From Drosophila pseudoobscura (taxonomy: Eukaryota > Arthropoda > Insecta > Diptera > Drosophilidae), in contig NC_046681.1 in assembly GCF_009870125.1 (NCBI RefSeq), forward strand, positions 28,232,001-28,296,000: a stretch of 64,000 bases of DNA, written 5' to 3'. Position numbers and translations under genes: made by a program. The notes under the pieces were generated by a model, which searched no databases, was not told the DNA's origin, and worked only from the letters and a program-made list of their open reading frames with translations. The stretch's first letter is position 1, and the number at the start of each line of letters is the position of its first letter. Positions 51,701 to 60,882 of this stretch are shown one piece after another.

Positions 51701-54700
51701 CAGTCCCCTCTTCTGCTCGCTGGAGCACAAAATTCGAAGCACCATCTCCAGTCTGAAACCAAACACATGCGATGCGATGCGATGCGATGATGCCACTTGA
51801 AAAATATAACATAAATTTTATTATTGAAGGGAAATGGAAGCCACTTGCAGACGTTTTTTCCAAACAAAACAAAGTCACTGCGCGACTGCGAATTTGTGTG
51901 TGTATTCAGCAGCCTCCGATTTTATTCCTTTTGAAGTGGCACGACCAGCAGGGGGGTGCCCCCGCCCACAGAAGGGGCGCCCACACAAACAAAGTTGAGT
52001 TTATGTCTGGCCCATAATTCTTCTTAAAGACTTTAACGCTTTTTTAATAATTTTTATTGTCAAAAATTTCATTTGGGTATTATTTGCATTTCGGAGGAAG
52101 TTCTTTCTTTCGTTTCAACTTTGTTTTGCGTCTCAGTTTAATTTGTTAATTTATTTGGACTGTCTGGGCGGGAACCTGGGGCTTTTGGCTGTTAAAGCCA
52201 GATCTCTGAGAGATGAGAGATATTAATGCCATGAAAATGAAGGCAAATTGTGTATTGATTTGTTGAACCAGCAAAGGTCGCAGTCGAACGAGAGGCCACT
52301 GCATTACAGTGCGGATTTGAGTGTCAATCGATGGGCGCAAACAGCAAACAAAACATTAACTTCGCCGAGTGTACATAAATGCTCTCCCAGTTAATCCCCT
52401 TTGCTCGCCAATATTGTCCGGCCGTGTTTTTTAAGCCGCATTTATGCGTTCGCTTTTATTTAATTTGCATTCATCTGCGGCTCTCTTTGCAGCTTTTATT
52501 GAAATCCATTTCAGCTTTTTTTCCGCCCCTTTGTCGGTGGGAAAAATATCATTTGCCATTTGTATTGCAACATTTTGTGGCATGGCAGAGCAAACAAGCG
52601 GAATGAGACGAACGAGATGCAAATAAAAGCTGCAAGCACTGGGAGCGAATTGTCGCAGCTGCAATTTTTCAAATGTCAAATCAAAACACAAAACCAATTA
52701 CTTTCGATGATTAATTACCAGCAGAACAAATGTTGAGGACCACAGAATGATTTTGATTGCGACCCCGGGCCAACTGTTTGCTTGATTTATGATGTCATCA
52801 TCCCTTTGCAGACAAGTCCCTGATGTGCCGGAACGGAAGCCCCCTTCATCGAGTCCTACCTTAAAATTCATAGGGCTTTCGGGTGGGGGGGGAGCGACTT
52901 AAAACTCTGGAGGTGTCGGGCCCAAAGCCGCAAGTAGAACAGCAGCTGCATGTCATTAACTATATGGAGCTCCAAGGAATAATCCTCTCTGGTCCCCGCC
53001 ATCGCCACCGCCACCGCCACCACAGGACGTATGCGTAATGCGACCAAAGTTTTCAGCGCTTCATTTTTCGAGCATTTAACACCCACACTCCCTCCCCATT
53101 TGAGTGGGGAGGTGTGTGGGGCACCTTTTGCCACACTTTCCATTTCGGTTTTCCGCTCTTTTCTTCATTTTCCTTGGTCTTTTTTTCACCTATTTTGTTG
53201 TCATCAAAGCTGCGGATTATGCGCACAAAAACGAGAGTTTATGTATGAAATTATGCAAAAGAGAAGACCAGATGATGGTGATGATGGCTGTGGATGCGCC
53301 CCGTTCAAGGTTATAGCCGAAATGGGTACCCCCCGCCCCCCTCTTTGTTCAATTATAAATGCAATTTTTGTGGGCGATTATAATGATCAAGATGGAGAGT
53401 GAAATTCGCTGTAGGCCTGCATTGAAATTTGATATTTTAATTACAATTTGCTTTGGCTTTGGCCAGTGACCCAAATTTATTTATACGCTCCTCTATGGGA
53501 AAGAAAGAAAGGGTTCTTTTAACCCTTTTTGCGGCCAGTGTCGTCCCCAGCTGCATGCCTGGCTGCATAATTATGTTGCCAAACTGGTTGGCTGGCTGGC
53601 TGGCTGGCTGGCTGACCGGCAGAAACCAGAGAAAAAACCACTCAAATGTGCAGAGAAAAGGGAGGAAAAAAGAGCCCCTCCCTCGGAGCGGGACCCAAGT
53701 TATTTGAGCATGACGAATGGCTTTGTCAAGTTTACCACTTTTACGGATGATTTTATTAAAAATTGCCCAGACACAGGTGCACTTGGTAGAGGGAAGTTTT
53801 CCATATTCCATATTTTGAGCCAACTAATTTCAAGAATTGAATGTTTTTCCCCCGAGCTTTCCCGAGTTTTCCCCGAATTTTCCATTTTAATGCCGTCAAA
53901 ACCTGTTGTCGAAGATTAAATATTTATGGCGCCCATTAATATCATCTTTGGCCGTCCGAAGCCAATAAAATGTCCCTAATGTCGCGATATTTATGGCAGT
54001 AATATTCGCCCGGCGCTAATTTATGTCCTAGCCTTGAAGTAGTCATTGTAATTATCCAATGATTTATGCGATTCCCTCTGCGAAAGCGATACACTTTCTC
54101 GGGGCGAAGTTCTGCGGAAACCCTCCAAGGGCGGAAGCAGTCGCGATCCGATGCCCCCGCCCTGTGGTTGCGGTTTCCGATCGACCAGACATTGGAGCAG
54201 GTGTAACCGAACCGCGAGACAAAGGCTGGGGCCGATACATGTGTTTTTCTCAAGGGGAAAATAAACAAAAGCCCTGAAAGGCTCAAGATTTTATACAGAA
54301 AAGTGTACGGTAACCGAGTGGAGATGAGAAGCAGGAGGACTATTGGAATATACCAGAAATATATCCAGTCTCGACTCGGGATTTATTTATGGGCTCTCCC
54401 AGTTTATAATTCTTCAAGAATCACTGCTGATGAATCCCTGGCACACCCTGGTGGGGCTCCATCCTCAATATTTTCACTTCTAATCGGAACCAAGACCATG
54501 GATTGTGTTTGTAATTGTAAATGTTGAGTCCCGGACAAACTTTTACATTTTAATTCAACAAAAAAAAACACTTTTCAACTCAAGTCTTAGAGGAAAGTTT
54601 TCCACCACCAAATTTAGAACATTTTCAACCTAAACAAAGGCCAAATATTTTAAAAAATATTCATTCGAGCAGTTCGGACAGTGCTCAAGCCCTCGTGAGT

Positions 54701-54815
54701 ACCGATTGAAATAAATCCAATCTGCCCATCGCTGATCGTCTGCCAAATGAATTTTAGATAAACCCATCTATAAAATGTGCACCGCATTCGAAGTGGAGTC
54801 TTCCGTCGCACTTAC

Positions 54816-54832
54816 CTTATGCTCGGCGGCAT
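54816..54832 (-). other. Candidate first coding exon or upstream ORF start
   Basis: Minus strand ATG followed by CCGCCGAGCATAAG and a consensus donor GTAAGTG. It reads MPPSI and leaves two bases for the next exon. Joined to 42637-42705 it stays open. It may mark the 5' end of the LRR transcription unit, which would then span about 46 kb. No TATA box is evident on the minus strand. Confidence 0.35.
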
Positions 54833-55226
54833 GTAAATCGAAAATTATGAAAATTGTCACTTTACATCACGGCTGCTGCCGAGCAGAGCCTCTATAAATC
54901 ACGGGCCAGGGCCCACGGACCACACAAACACCGGAGTATCGGGGTCTGGGTGTGGTGGGGGGACAGAGGTCTGAATATTCAAATCAGTGTCTGGCTGCCA
55001 ATAGATGAGATTTGTTACACAGTCACACACGGGGAGGGGGGTGGGGGTCCTGCACGGCACACGCGGCAATATTGGGCTAGAGAATGTAGCTGGTTCCGTT
55101 TATTTAGCAAATGAAGCGTACTTTTTGTTGACTCTGTTGCCAGATTCACTCGGGGGGGGTTCACTCGGCAGTTTTTCCCCTATTTTTTGGCACTAGATGG
55201 CGATAGATCGGCCGAAACCGGGATGA

Positions 55227-55556
55227 ATGGCAGGAATTACAGCGGCTTTGGAGAGCCAAGATTGGGCCCAGTTCAGTCAAGGCTTATCTGCCGGATCACA
55301 ATCGCCAGAAACACGCTTAAAACTTCCCACAGATGCGGCAGCAGAGAGAGTCGCGACCGGATTGCTTCACGAACCGCGCTACACGAGACACAAACGAACT
55401 TTGGAGGCGCCTCGAGACGCGCGCTGGCTGTTAAATACGAGGCCCGAAGCCGAGAACAGTGGCGGTCTGTCGAACAGGTTCGAGCCAGAGCTTGCAACAT
55501 GTTGCAAGGGGTACGGACCCGAAGCGGACTTCGGGGATTCCATGTTTTCAGAATGA
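55227..55556 (+). CDS. Hypothetical 109-residue protein
   Basis: Plus-strand ORF starting MAGITAALESQDWAQF and ending FGDSMFSE, immediately preceded in frame by a stop codon. The composition is hydrophilic and balanced, without low complexity or membrane segments; no family is recognised. A good acceptor (pyrimidine-rich, ending CACTAG at 55195) lies 31 bases upstream, and a matching donor CTC/GTGAGT at 54694/54695 could supply a 5' UTR exon. It converges with the Cys-Gly-Pro gene whose stop is at 55667. It could be a young gene, or a chance frame in GC-rich sequence. Confidence 0.4.
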   Translation: MAGITAALESQDWAQFSQGLSAGSQSPETRLKLPTDAAAERVATGLLHEPRYTRHKRTLEAPRDARWLLNTRPEAENSGGLSNRFEPELATCCKGYGPEADFGDSMFSE

Positions 55557-55666
55557 AAGGCTCTGATCTTTGCTTTCACGGTGGTCCGTTGGTTCTATTG
55601 TTCTTTGGCTACAAGTTTCGAAATTGTTGGTACAGAGTACAGAGATCTGTTGGGGGATCCGCTATT

Positions 55667-55930
55667 TCACCAGCCGCAGGGACAGGAGCTGCAGCATCCA
55701 CCGCAAGGGCCACAGCAAGGCCCGCAAGGACCACAGCCACCGCAGGGACCACAGGGTCCACAGGGTCCACAGCCACCACAGGGTCCACAGGGTCCACAGG
55801 GTCCACAGCCACCGCAGGGTCCACAGCCACCGCAGGGTCCACAGCCACCGCAGGGTCCACAGGGTCCGCAACTATCGCCACAGCAGGGAGGACACGGTCC
55901 AATATATCCAGGATTGAATAAGCAACCCAT
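55667..55930 (-). CDS. Cys-Gly-Pro repeat protein, Mst(3)CGP type
   Basis: An 87-residue protein starting [17 protein letters not shown], followed by many tandem [12 protein letters not shown] units and ending SCPCGW. This is the composition of the male-specific Mst(3)CGP family (Mst84D, Mst87F, Mst98C), sperm-tail structural proteins made late in spermatogenesis. The FNPxYIGP head is shared with the genes at 57034 and 58691. I chose the ATG at 55930 because the frame upstream has no ATG and a strong acceptor (ATTTGCTTGCAG) ends at 55943, marking a 5' UTR intron. Location and type recall Mst36F of D. melanogaster, but I do not assign the symbol. The plus-strand frame through it, rich in PQGP, is a shadow. 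Confidence 0.85.
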   Translation of the reverse strand: MGCLFNPGYIGPCPPCCGDSCGPCGPCGGCGPCGGCGPCGGCGPCGPCGPCGGCGPCGPCGPCGGCGPCGPCCGPCGGCCSSCPCGW

Positions 55931-55942
55931 TGTGCAGATGGC

Positions 55943-56088
55943 CTGCAAGCAAATAAAACTAAAATAAACAAATTTCGGGGTTTATTGCGGGGGAAAAACA
56001 TACGAAATGGACCCCGAACGGAACAAATTTGGAAACAGTCAGACCCGGACGGTTGGAATTTCGAGAGTTGAATGGGAATGAGCCTCAC
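55943..56088 (-). other. 5' UTR intron of the first Cys-Gly-Pro gene
   Basis: Donor CAAG/GTGAGG at 56089/56088 and acceptor TTGCAG ending at 55943, 146 bases, minus strand. The 5' exon before it contains no ATG near the junction. The acceptor lies 12 bases before the start codon. Confidence 0.5.
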
Positions 56089-56089
56089 C

Positions 56090-57033
56090 TTGACTCCTGA
56101 ATTCCCAAAGTGACGCTAGAATCCAGGGGAAACTGTTGCTTGGCCAAAAAGAAAAGAAAAGAAATAGGAACTTATCTCAAGTGCAGCAACCTTGCGAGGA
56201 TGACAATGCAGCCGACAAAAGTTTTTGCTTAAAAACTGAAACTCAAAGAAGCCGCACAACTTTGGCCATAAAACACGAAACAAAGCCACACGCACACAAA
56301 GAGCGCGCTCCTTGAGGTGGGGGAGGGGGGAAAGCAATGAAAATTCCGACCTACCGCAATAAATTCCGCGGGAAAAACAACGCGAGCACTGCCAGAATGA
56401 GAGTGAAATGGCCAACACACAGGGGCCCCAAAAAACGCCTCAAGGAAGCATAACGCACACAAGGACACCTCCAGTACGGCGCCATAAATCGCGCTAAGCC
56501 GAAACAAAACATAGAAGCCGAACAGCATCAGGCATCAGATTCAGGTGGAACAGCAGGCCGGCAGCAGGCAGTCGGGGAGCCGGGGAGCTGGGCCCCCCAA
56601 AACCTTTGACCTGACACAATGCTCCACATTCTATGTTTAGGATTTGGTTCCGATTTGATTCCGATTCGGCGACTCGGGTTCGTGTTGGAAGCGCGGCTGC
56701 GCACTGGGCCGGCTGGCCGCCGAACAGCTGTTTGGGGCCAGACCTTACCTACGACAACATGAGCCTACTTTCGCAGTGCAAGCCTGCCCCCCATCGCCCG
56801 CCCCCCAAAGCAAAGTCAACGCGAATCTTTTGTTGCAGATTCATTTTATTACGTTGGGGATGCCACCGCAGGTGTTGGGTGCTTGGTGGACCCCTCCAAG
56901 GCTCTAGATTTCGAACAGCAACATATTTCTTCAGCACTAATCGTCAGGGCGGTACAGTCGCGCTGCAGGAGTACAGATATCTGTTGGAATGTGTGCACTG
57001 GATCCGTCATTCAGGGACTCACCAGTGATCCTC
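56090..57033. other. Spacer between the two Cys-Gly-Pro genes, with a poly(A) signal
   Basis: The right part is the 3' UTR of the 57034 gene, with AATAAA on the minus strand (plus tttatt, 56845-56850) about 185 bases past its stop. The left part should hold the promoter of the 55667 gene. I see no exact ACATCAAAATTT-type translational control element on either side. Confidence 0.5.
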
Positions 57034-57234
57034 TCACCAGCCGCAGGGACAGGAGCTGCAGCACCCACCGCAGGGCCCGCAAGGACCACAACAGGGCCCG
57101 CAAGGACCACAGCCGCCACAGGGTCCACAGGGCCCACAGGGTCCGCAGGGTCCGCAGGGACCGCAGGGGGCGCAACAGCCAGGGGGGCAGGGACCCACAT
57201 AGAAGGGATCGAACTTGCAGACGATAACCACCAT
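57034..57234 (-). CDS. Second Cys-Gly-Pro repeat protein, Mst(3)CGP type
   Basis: A 66-residue protein starting [18 protein letters not shown], then CGP repeats, ending SCPCGW exactly like the gene at 55667. The FDPFYVGP head matches FNPGYIGP and FNPFYIGP of its neighbours. ATG at 57234 chosen; the frame runs a few codons further up but with no other ATG. The 3' flanks of this gene and the 55667 gene share CCAACAGATNTCTGTACTC, so the two arose by tandem duplication. Presumed role, by family, is a Cys-rich structural protein of the sperm tail, cross-linked by disulphides. A poly(A) signal lies at 56845-56850. Confidence 0.85.
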   Translation of the reverse strand: MVVIVCKFDPFYVGPCPPGCCAPCGPCGPCGPCGPCGPCGGCGPCGPCCGPCGPCGGCCSSCPCGW

Positions 57235-57548
57235 GATGGCCAGCAACTGTCGCGCACTCGGGGACTTCGAAAGGGACTTTCTCGGCCTTTGGTTTATCGA
57301 GTTCGAAATTTGGAAACTAAGAAGACAATTTTGTTCGTTTTTGTGCCGAAGAAATATATCGAGGCGTTTCCTTGGCTACGAATTTGGAAAATCTGTTTCT
57401 ATTGTCTCATTTTTGGCCTCCACAAAGTAGATGTTTACCGAAACAGTTGTACGAAATGAATGAGCTCCGGGTCGGGGATGTTCGAGCAAGGGAAACGAAC
57501 AAATCTGGACAGCTCCGGAACAGCCCTCTTCTGTGAATTCTTCTTCTT

Positions 57549-58010
57549 TTACTGTAACCTTAAATTTTCACCCGTGTGCCCCGCCTGCTTCGAGCTCCAC
57601 CTGGAATCCTTGTGGTTGGGGTTTTCCTGGAGGGTCGAGGAGGTCTTTTTCTTGCTGGCAGGTTTCTCCCTCACTTTCGGCCTTGTCTTCTGCTGGTCAT
57701 CGGGATTGGGCTGCGCCCTCGTCCAGCTCCGGCCAGACTCGACCATTCGCTCCACCGCACTGTACACCCGATGGCCGACGCGGCGGATGGTGGAGCATGT
57801 GGGACCCATGTTCTCACAGTCCACTAGCACGGGCGTGCCTTCGACGGTCGTCAGGCTGTTCAGGCATCGGGCGCAGGACTCCACCATGTTGGACAGACCT
57901 TCGCCCAAGTGCACGGAGACTCTGGCGGTCGAGTGGGAGACGGCCAGCAGCAGGGCCAGCACACCCACCACCCCAATGGCCTTGTGAATCAGATCAGTGC
58001 CGGAGATCAT
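57549..58010 (-). CDS. Small protein of unknown function, paralogue B
   Basis: A 153-residue ORF starting MISGTDLIHKAIGVVGVLALL. The head has a hydrophobic segment (about residues 11-27) that could be a membrane anchor; the middle is Cys-containing (ESCARCLNSL, VDCENMGPTC); the tail is Lys/Pro/Ser-rich and disordered. The beginning resembles the next ORF on the right (MAAATDLHEAIQLF), and a middle segment (PVLVDCENMGPTCSTIRRVG) resembles its repeated module. ATG at 58010 chosen; six codons upstream in frame lack an ATG. Only 67 bases separate it from the stop of the ORF at 58078, so the two may share a transcript. It sits between Mst-type genes; a male germline role is inference. The family is not recognised. 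Confidence 0.6.
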   Translation of the reverse strand: MISGTDLIHKAIGVVGVLALLLAVSHSTARVSVHLGEGLSNMVESCARCLNSLTTVEGTPVLVDCENMGPTCSTIRRVGHRVYSAVERMVESGRSWTRAQPNPDDQQKTRPKVREKPASKKKTSSTLQENPNHKDSRWSSKQAGHTGENLRLQ

Positions 58011-58077
58011 CGTGTAGCGCTCGAAAAACAACAAAATCCCCCCTGAAGCGGTGACGGCGAAAGCAAACGGTACTCTG

Positions 58078-58548
58078 TTATCCGGCCAGGACCGACATAA
58101 TATCGTATGTGAATCTGGCCAGCCCGTAGATCCACCGAGTGGCCCTTACGGCCACGTTCGCGTCGAGGACTGTCCGCTGCTCCGCGTGCAGCTCCGGAGA
58201 GGAGTCGCTCAAGATGTGCAGGACGCTGCGCATGGGCAGCAGAATGGGTGCCACATCCAGTAGGGCCTCCGCCTCCGCCTCCCGGTGGCTGCCCAGCTGT
58301 GCGTAGGAGTCGTTTACGATGTGGACGAGGCTGCGCATGGGTATCACCAGGGGATCCATGTCCAGCACTGGCTCCGCCTCCCCGTGGCTGATGACAAAGG
58401 ACTGGTGCAGGAAAATCACCCAGCTCCGGATGGCCGGCACTATGTGATCCCTGGTGTAGGCGGAGCCCACAGCCACTACCTCTTGCACCTCCCTCGCAAT
58501 GTCGCGGAACAGCTGAATGGCCTCGTGGAGGTCCGTGGCGGCGGCCAT
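58078..58548 (-). CDS. Small protein of unknown function, paralogue A, with internal repeat
   Basis: A 156-residue ORF starting MAAATDLHEAIQLFRDIARE. Two tandem modules follow: EPVLDMDPLVIPMRSLVHIV and EALLDVAPILLPMRSVLHIL, about 34 residues each, with NDSYAQL and SDSSPEL after them. There is no Cys-Gly-Pro repeat, no signal peptide and no clear membrane helix; it looks helical. ATG at 58548 is the first in frame. It begins 142 bases after the stop of the 44-residue Cys-rich ORF and ends 67 bases before paralogue B. I do not recognise the family. Codon use is GC-rich like its neighbours, supporting a real gene. Confidence 0.65.
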   Translation of the reverse strand: MAAATDLHEAIQLFRDIAREVQEVVAVGSAYTRDHIVPAIRSWVIFLHQSFVISHGEAEPVLDMDPLVIPMRSLVHIVNDSYAQLGSHREAEAEALLDVAPILLPMRSVLHILSDSSPELHAEQRTVLDANVAVRATRWIYGLARFTYDIMSVLAG

Positions 58549-58603
58549 GGCCGGAGAAGCACAGGCTCGAATTTGGATCCAGATTTGGGTGTGGGACTAC
58601 TTT

Positions 58604-58609
58604 TTTATT
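58604..58609 (-). terminator. Poly(A) signal after the 44-residue Cys-rich gene
   Basis: AATAAA on the minus strand (plus tttatt), about 85 bases past the stop codon at 58691 and 56 bases before the next ATG at 58548. It separates the TAF5-like/Cys-rich transcript from the following small genes. Confidence 0.6.
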
Positions 58610-58690
58610 GGCACAGAAAACAAATTTGGATAGTTAGCCTTCTCTTCCCGCCTCCTGACGTTTGCTGAGTGTTCACAACGTGCTGGCCCC

Positions 58691-58825
58691 TCAGCAGCAG
58701 TGGCGCCAGCCGCACGGCGTGTAGCCCGAGTAGCACCCGTAGGGGCACGGCCCGCATGCGCACTGGGGATAGGGTCCGATGTAGAACGGATTGAATTGGC
58801 ACTTGTTGCAGCACGAATTGCACAT
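58691..58825 (-). CDS. 44-residue Cys-rich Mst-like protein
   Basis: A short ORF starting MCNSCCNKCQFNPFYIGPYP and ending PCGWRHCC, then TGA. Eleven of 44 residues are Cys. The FNPFYIGP block and the PCGW end match the two Cys-Gly-Pro proteins at 55667 and 57034, so this is a short diverged member of the Mst-type group. The repeat region is reduced to CACGPCPYGC. Two introns precede it: 58846-58898 (53 bases) and 58938-58999 (62 bases), both GT-AG. The upstream exon leads back to the TAF5-like stop codon only 11 bases before the first donor, so the leader may be the 3' part of that gene's transcript. A poly(A) signal follows at 58604-58609. Confidence 0.75.
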   Translation of the reverse strand: MCNSCCNKCQFNPFYIGPYPQCACGPCPYGCYSGYTPCGWRHCC

Positions 58826-58845
58826 CCTGGACACTCGGCAAGGGC

Positions 58846-58999
58846 CTGCAAATCAGTCGATCAGTTCTCTATCGCGGAGCATCTTGCATCGGACTCACCA
58901 GCAAATCGGGAAGGAACAACGTATCCAAATGTGTCGCCTGCAACTGTATACGACTGGTATGGTGATTCTGAATTGTTGGAATGTTAAACAGGGGCTTAC
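58846..58999 (-). other. Two short introns linking the TAF5-like gene to the Cys-rich ORF
   Basis: Minus strand: donor CGAG/GTAAGC at 59000/58999, acceptor TTGCAG ending at 58938, a 39-base exon 58899-58937, donor CTG/GTGAGT at 58899/58898, acceptor TTTGCAG ending at 58846. Sizes of 62 and 53 bases are typical for Drosophila. The TAF5-like TAG stop (59010-59012) lies just before the first donor. Confidence 0.6.
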
Positions 59000-59009
59000 C
59001 TCGAAGAGC

Positions 59010-60882
59010 CTACTTCCTGGCTCTGTTTTTGGGGGCTCTGGTCCTTGGCTGACGACCGCAGATGGAGATCAGGAGGCCGAGACTCACGAAGCGGGACTGG
59101 AGGATGGGTCCGGCTTCGTTGGGATGCGAGAGGATCAGTATGCGTTCACGGTGCTGGTGCGGCTTGAGGATGTTCTCGAAGTGCCAGATGCTCAGGTAGG
59201 TGCCGCGGCAGCCCACCGCCAGGCGGCTGTCGTCCAGGGCGATGTCGATCGTGCTGATCGGTGCACTGTGGTAGGACAGGCTCCGGATCGGGCGCTCGTC
59301 GGTCGTGTCCCAGATGATGAACATGTGGTCGAGGCCGCCGGAGATCAAATAGCGGCCGCTCCGGGAGAAGGCCAGCGCGCTAATGGGCGCCTTGTGGCCG
59401 AAGAAGAGGCGCACCTGCTCTCCCCTGCTGGCCACGTCCCACATGCGGACCGTGAGGTCGGCTGAGCCGGTGGCCAGGTACCGGGAGTTCGGGTGGTAGA
59501 GACAAACCTCCAGCTCCGCCAGGTGGCCGCAGATCCGGAGGATGGGCTCGTCGCAGCTCTTAATCCAGACCCGTGCCAGGCCGTCCTCGCAGGCAGCGGC
59601 AAAGTAGTCGGTCACCGGCGCGAACACGACGCTGCGGACGGGGCTCTGCTGCGTATAGATCCCCGCGCACATTTGGAGCACCAGGCACCACAGGCGAATG
59701 GTGCCGTCCTGGGAGCAGGTGACCAGGAAGCGTCTGTCCGGGGAGAAGTCTCCGGTGACGATCTTCCCACTGTGCCCGGTGAGGACGCTCAGCACCGTCA
59801 CGGACTCGGTCAGCTTCACCTCGACGAGGCGGATCGCGAAGTAGTCAATGGCAATGGCCACCCAGCAGCCGTCCTTGAAGAGGACCGCGCAAATAACCTC
59901 CTCCGACTCGTTGAGCAGGGGCGGCCTCAGGAAGCACGAGCTCAGTTGCTGGTCGCACGGCTCCAGGTGCAGACTCCTCCTGGACGAGTGCGTCAGGTCG
60001 GCCCAGCGGATTACCTCCAGTGGGGGACGACGCAGGGAGAGACGCTCCTGTGGCGCGGTCTCGAGGTCGTCGATGGCGATGTGGCCTATAAACACGTTCT
60101 GTTGGTCCAGCGGCCACTTTGCCCTGTACTCGCTGAACTTGATCGAGGCTGCCTGTGGCATTTCAATGCGAACCAAGTCGCGGCGCAAGAGCAGCTCCAG
60201 GGCCCTGCCTGGCACCTGTTGGGGCCTGCGGATACGCCTCAGCTTGGCGATGCTCCGGTCGTAAATATCCTCCAAGCAGTCCTCGTTCTCCTCCAGAAAG
60301 CGCTTGGCCATCTTGTGGTCGCCGCCGACCACCATTTGCACGTATCCCAGCACCAGCATAGGGTACAGCAACGCGGATATCTCGTATTTTAACTCGTTGG
60401 GCACCTCCTCGACCAGCTTCCGGATCTCCAGGAAGGTCTGCTGGTACTCCAGGTACATGAAATGCGGCGTGAAAAGTGGATATTCCAGGAGTTCATTGCA
60501 CGTGAATAGGGCGTTGCCTTCGAAGAAGTCGTCAAAGTGGCTTTTGGACGGAACCTCTACCTCGCTGGAGTCGTCACTGTCCTCTTCTTCGCTGTCGGTA
60601 CTCTGATCGTCCTCTCCGGACTCCGAGTCGTCAGAGTCATCATCAGAGGGATCCTGCGGCAGCTGCGGGTTAAATCTCTCCGGTTTGTGCCCATCTCCAG
60701 ACCCATGAATTCCATCAGACACCTGCACGGCATCCCCAGGGGTATTTTCGCCTGCCCTGAGTGCTTTACCGCCCAGGCCCTGGACGATTGAATGAAAATA
60801 CGAATTATACATCATATCTTGGTTCTTCCGTGGTACTTACATTGTGTCCGTTCGCTTCGTTGACTTCGTTTTCACTATTCAT
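59010..60882 (-). CDS. TAF5-family WD40 protein
   Basis: Paralogue of TFIID/SAGA subunit TAF5. Two coding exons: 60841-60882 (MNSENEVNEANGHN) and 59010-60779, joined by a 61-base GT-AG intron (60780-60840) in phase; 603 residues. I prefer this start because the unspliced ATG at 60815 lies inside the intron. Order: Ser/Asp/Glu-rich acidic stretch (about 60-95), TAF5 N-terminal domain (YPLFTPHFMYLEYQQTF ... LLYPMLVLGYVQMVVGG, about 100-210), then a WD40 propeller (about 340-560) with clear blades such as GHSGKIVTGDFSPDRRFLVT, CSQDGTIRLW, GSADLTVRMWD and GGLDHMFIIWD. It lacks an obvious LisH motif and is shorter than housekeeping TAF5 (about 700). Drosophila has a testis-specific TAF5 homologue, cannonball; its Mst neighbours suggest a similar male germline role, which is inference. 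It could also be a third, lineage-specific paralogue. Confidence 0.88.

Larger units (their letters stand above)
39910..54650. other. Gene-poor region
   Basis: About 14.7 kb with no supported protein gene. It holds short direct repeats (GACGAC at 41645-41667, CTGGCTGG at 53587-53615, GACTCG at 47634-47657, CGATTCCGGG at 49030-49065), a CA microsatellite at 49215-49244, poly-G at 46748-46760 and one exon-like segment at 42637. All longer open frames are GC-rich shadows or AT-rich chance frames. Confidence 0.5.

Noticed and set aside
55470..55490. tRNA B-box-like GGTTCGAGCC
   Set aside because: No A-box or cloverleaf around it; it lies within a plus-strand reading frame.
55581..55967. Plus-strand protein with PQGPQ repeats
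   Set aside because: It is the complement of the Cys-Gly-Pro repeats; the minus strand has matching paralogues, splice sites and the FNPxYIGP head.
59493..60392. 299-codon plus-strand frame
   Set aside because: Antisense shadow of the TAF5-like coding sequence; no domain and biased composition.
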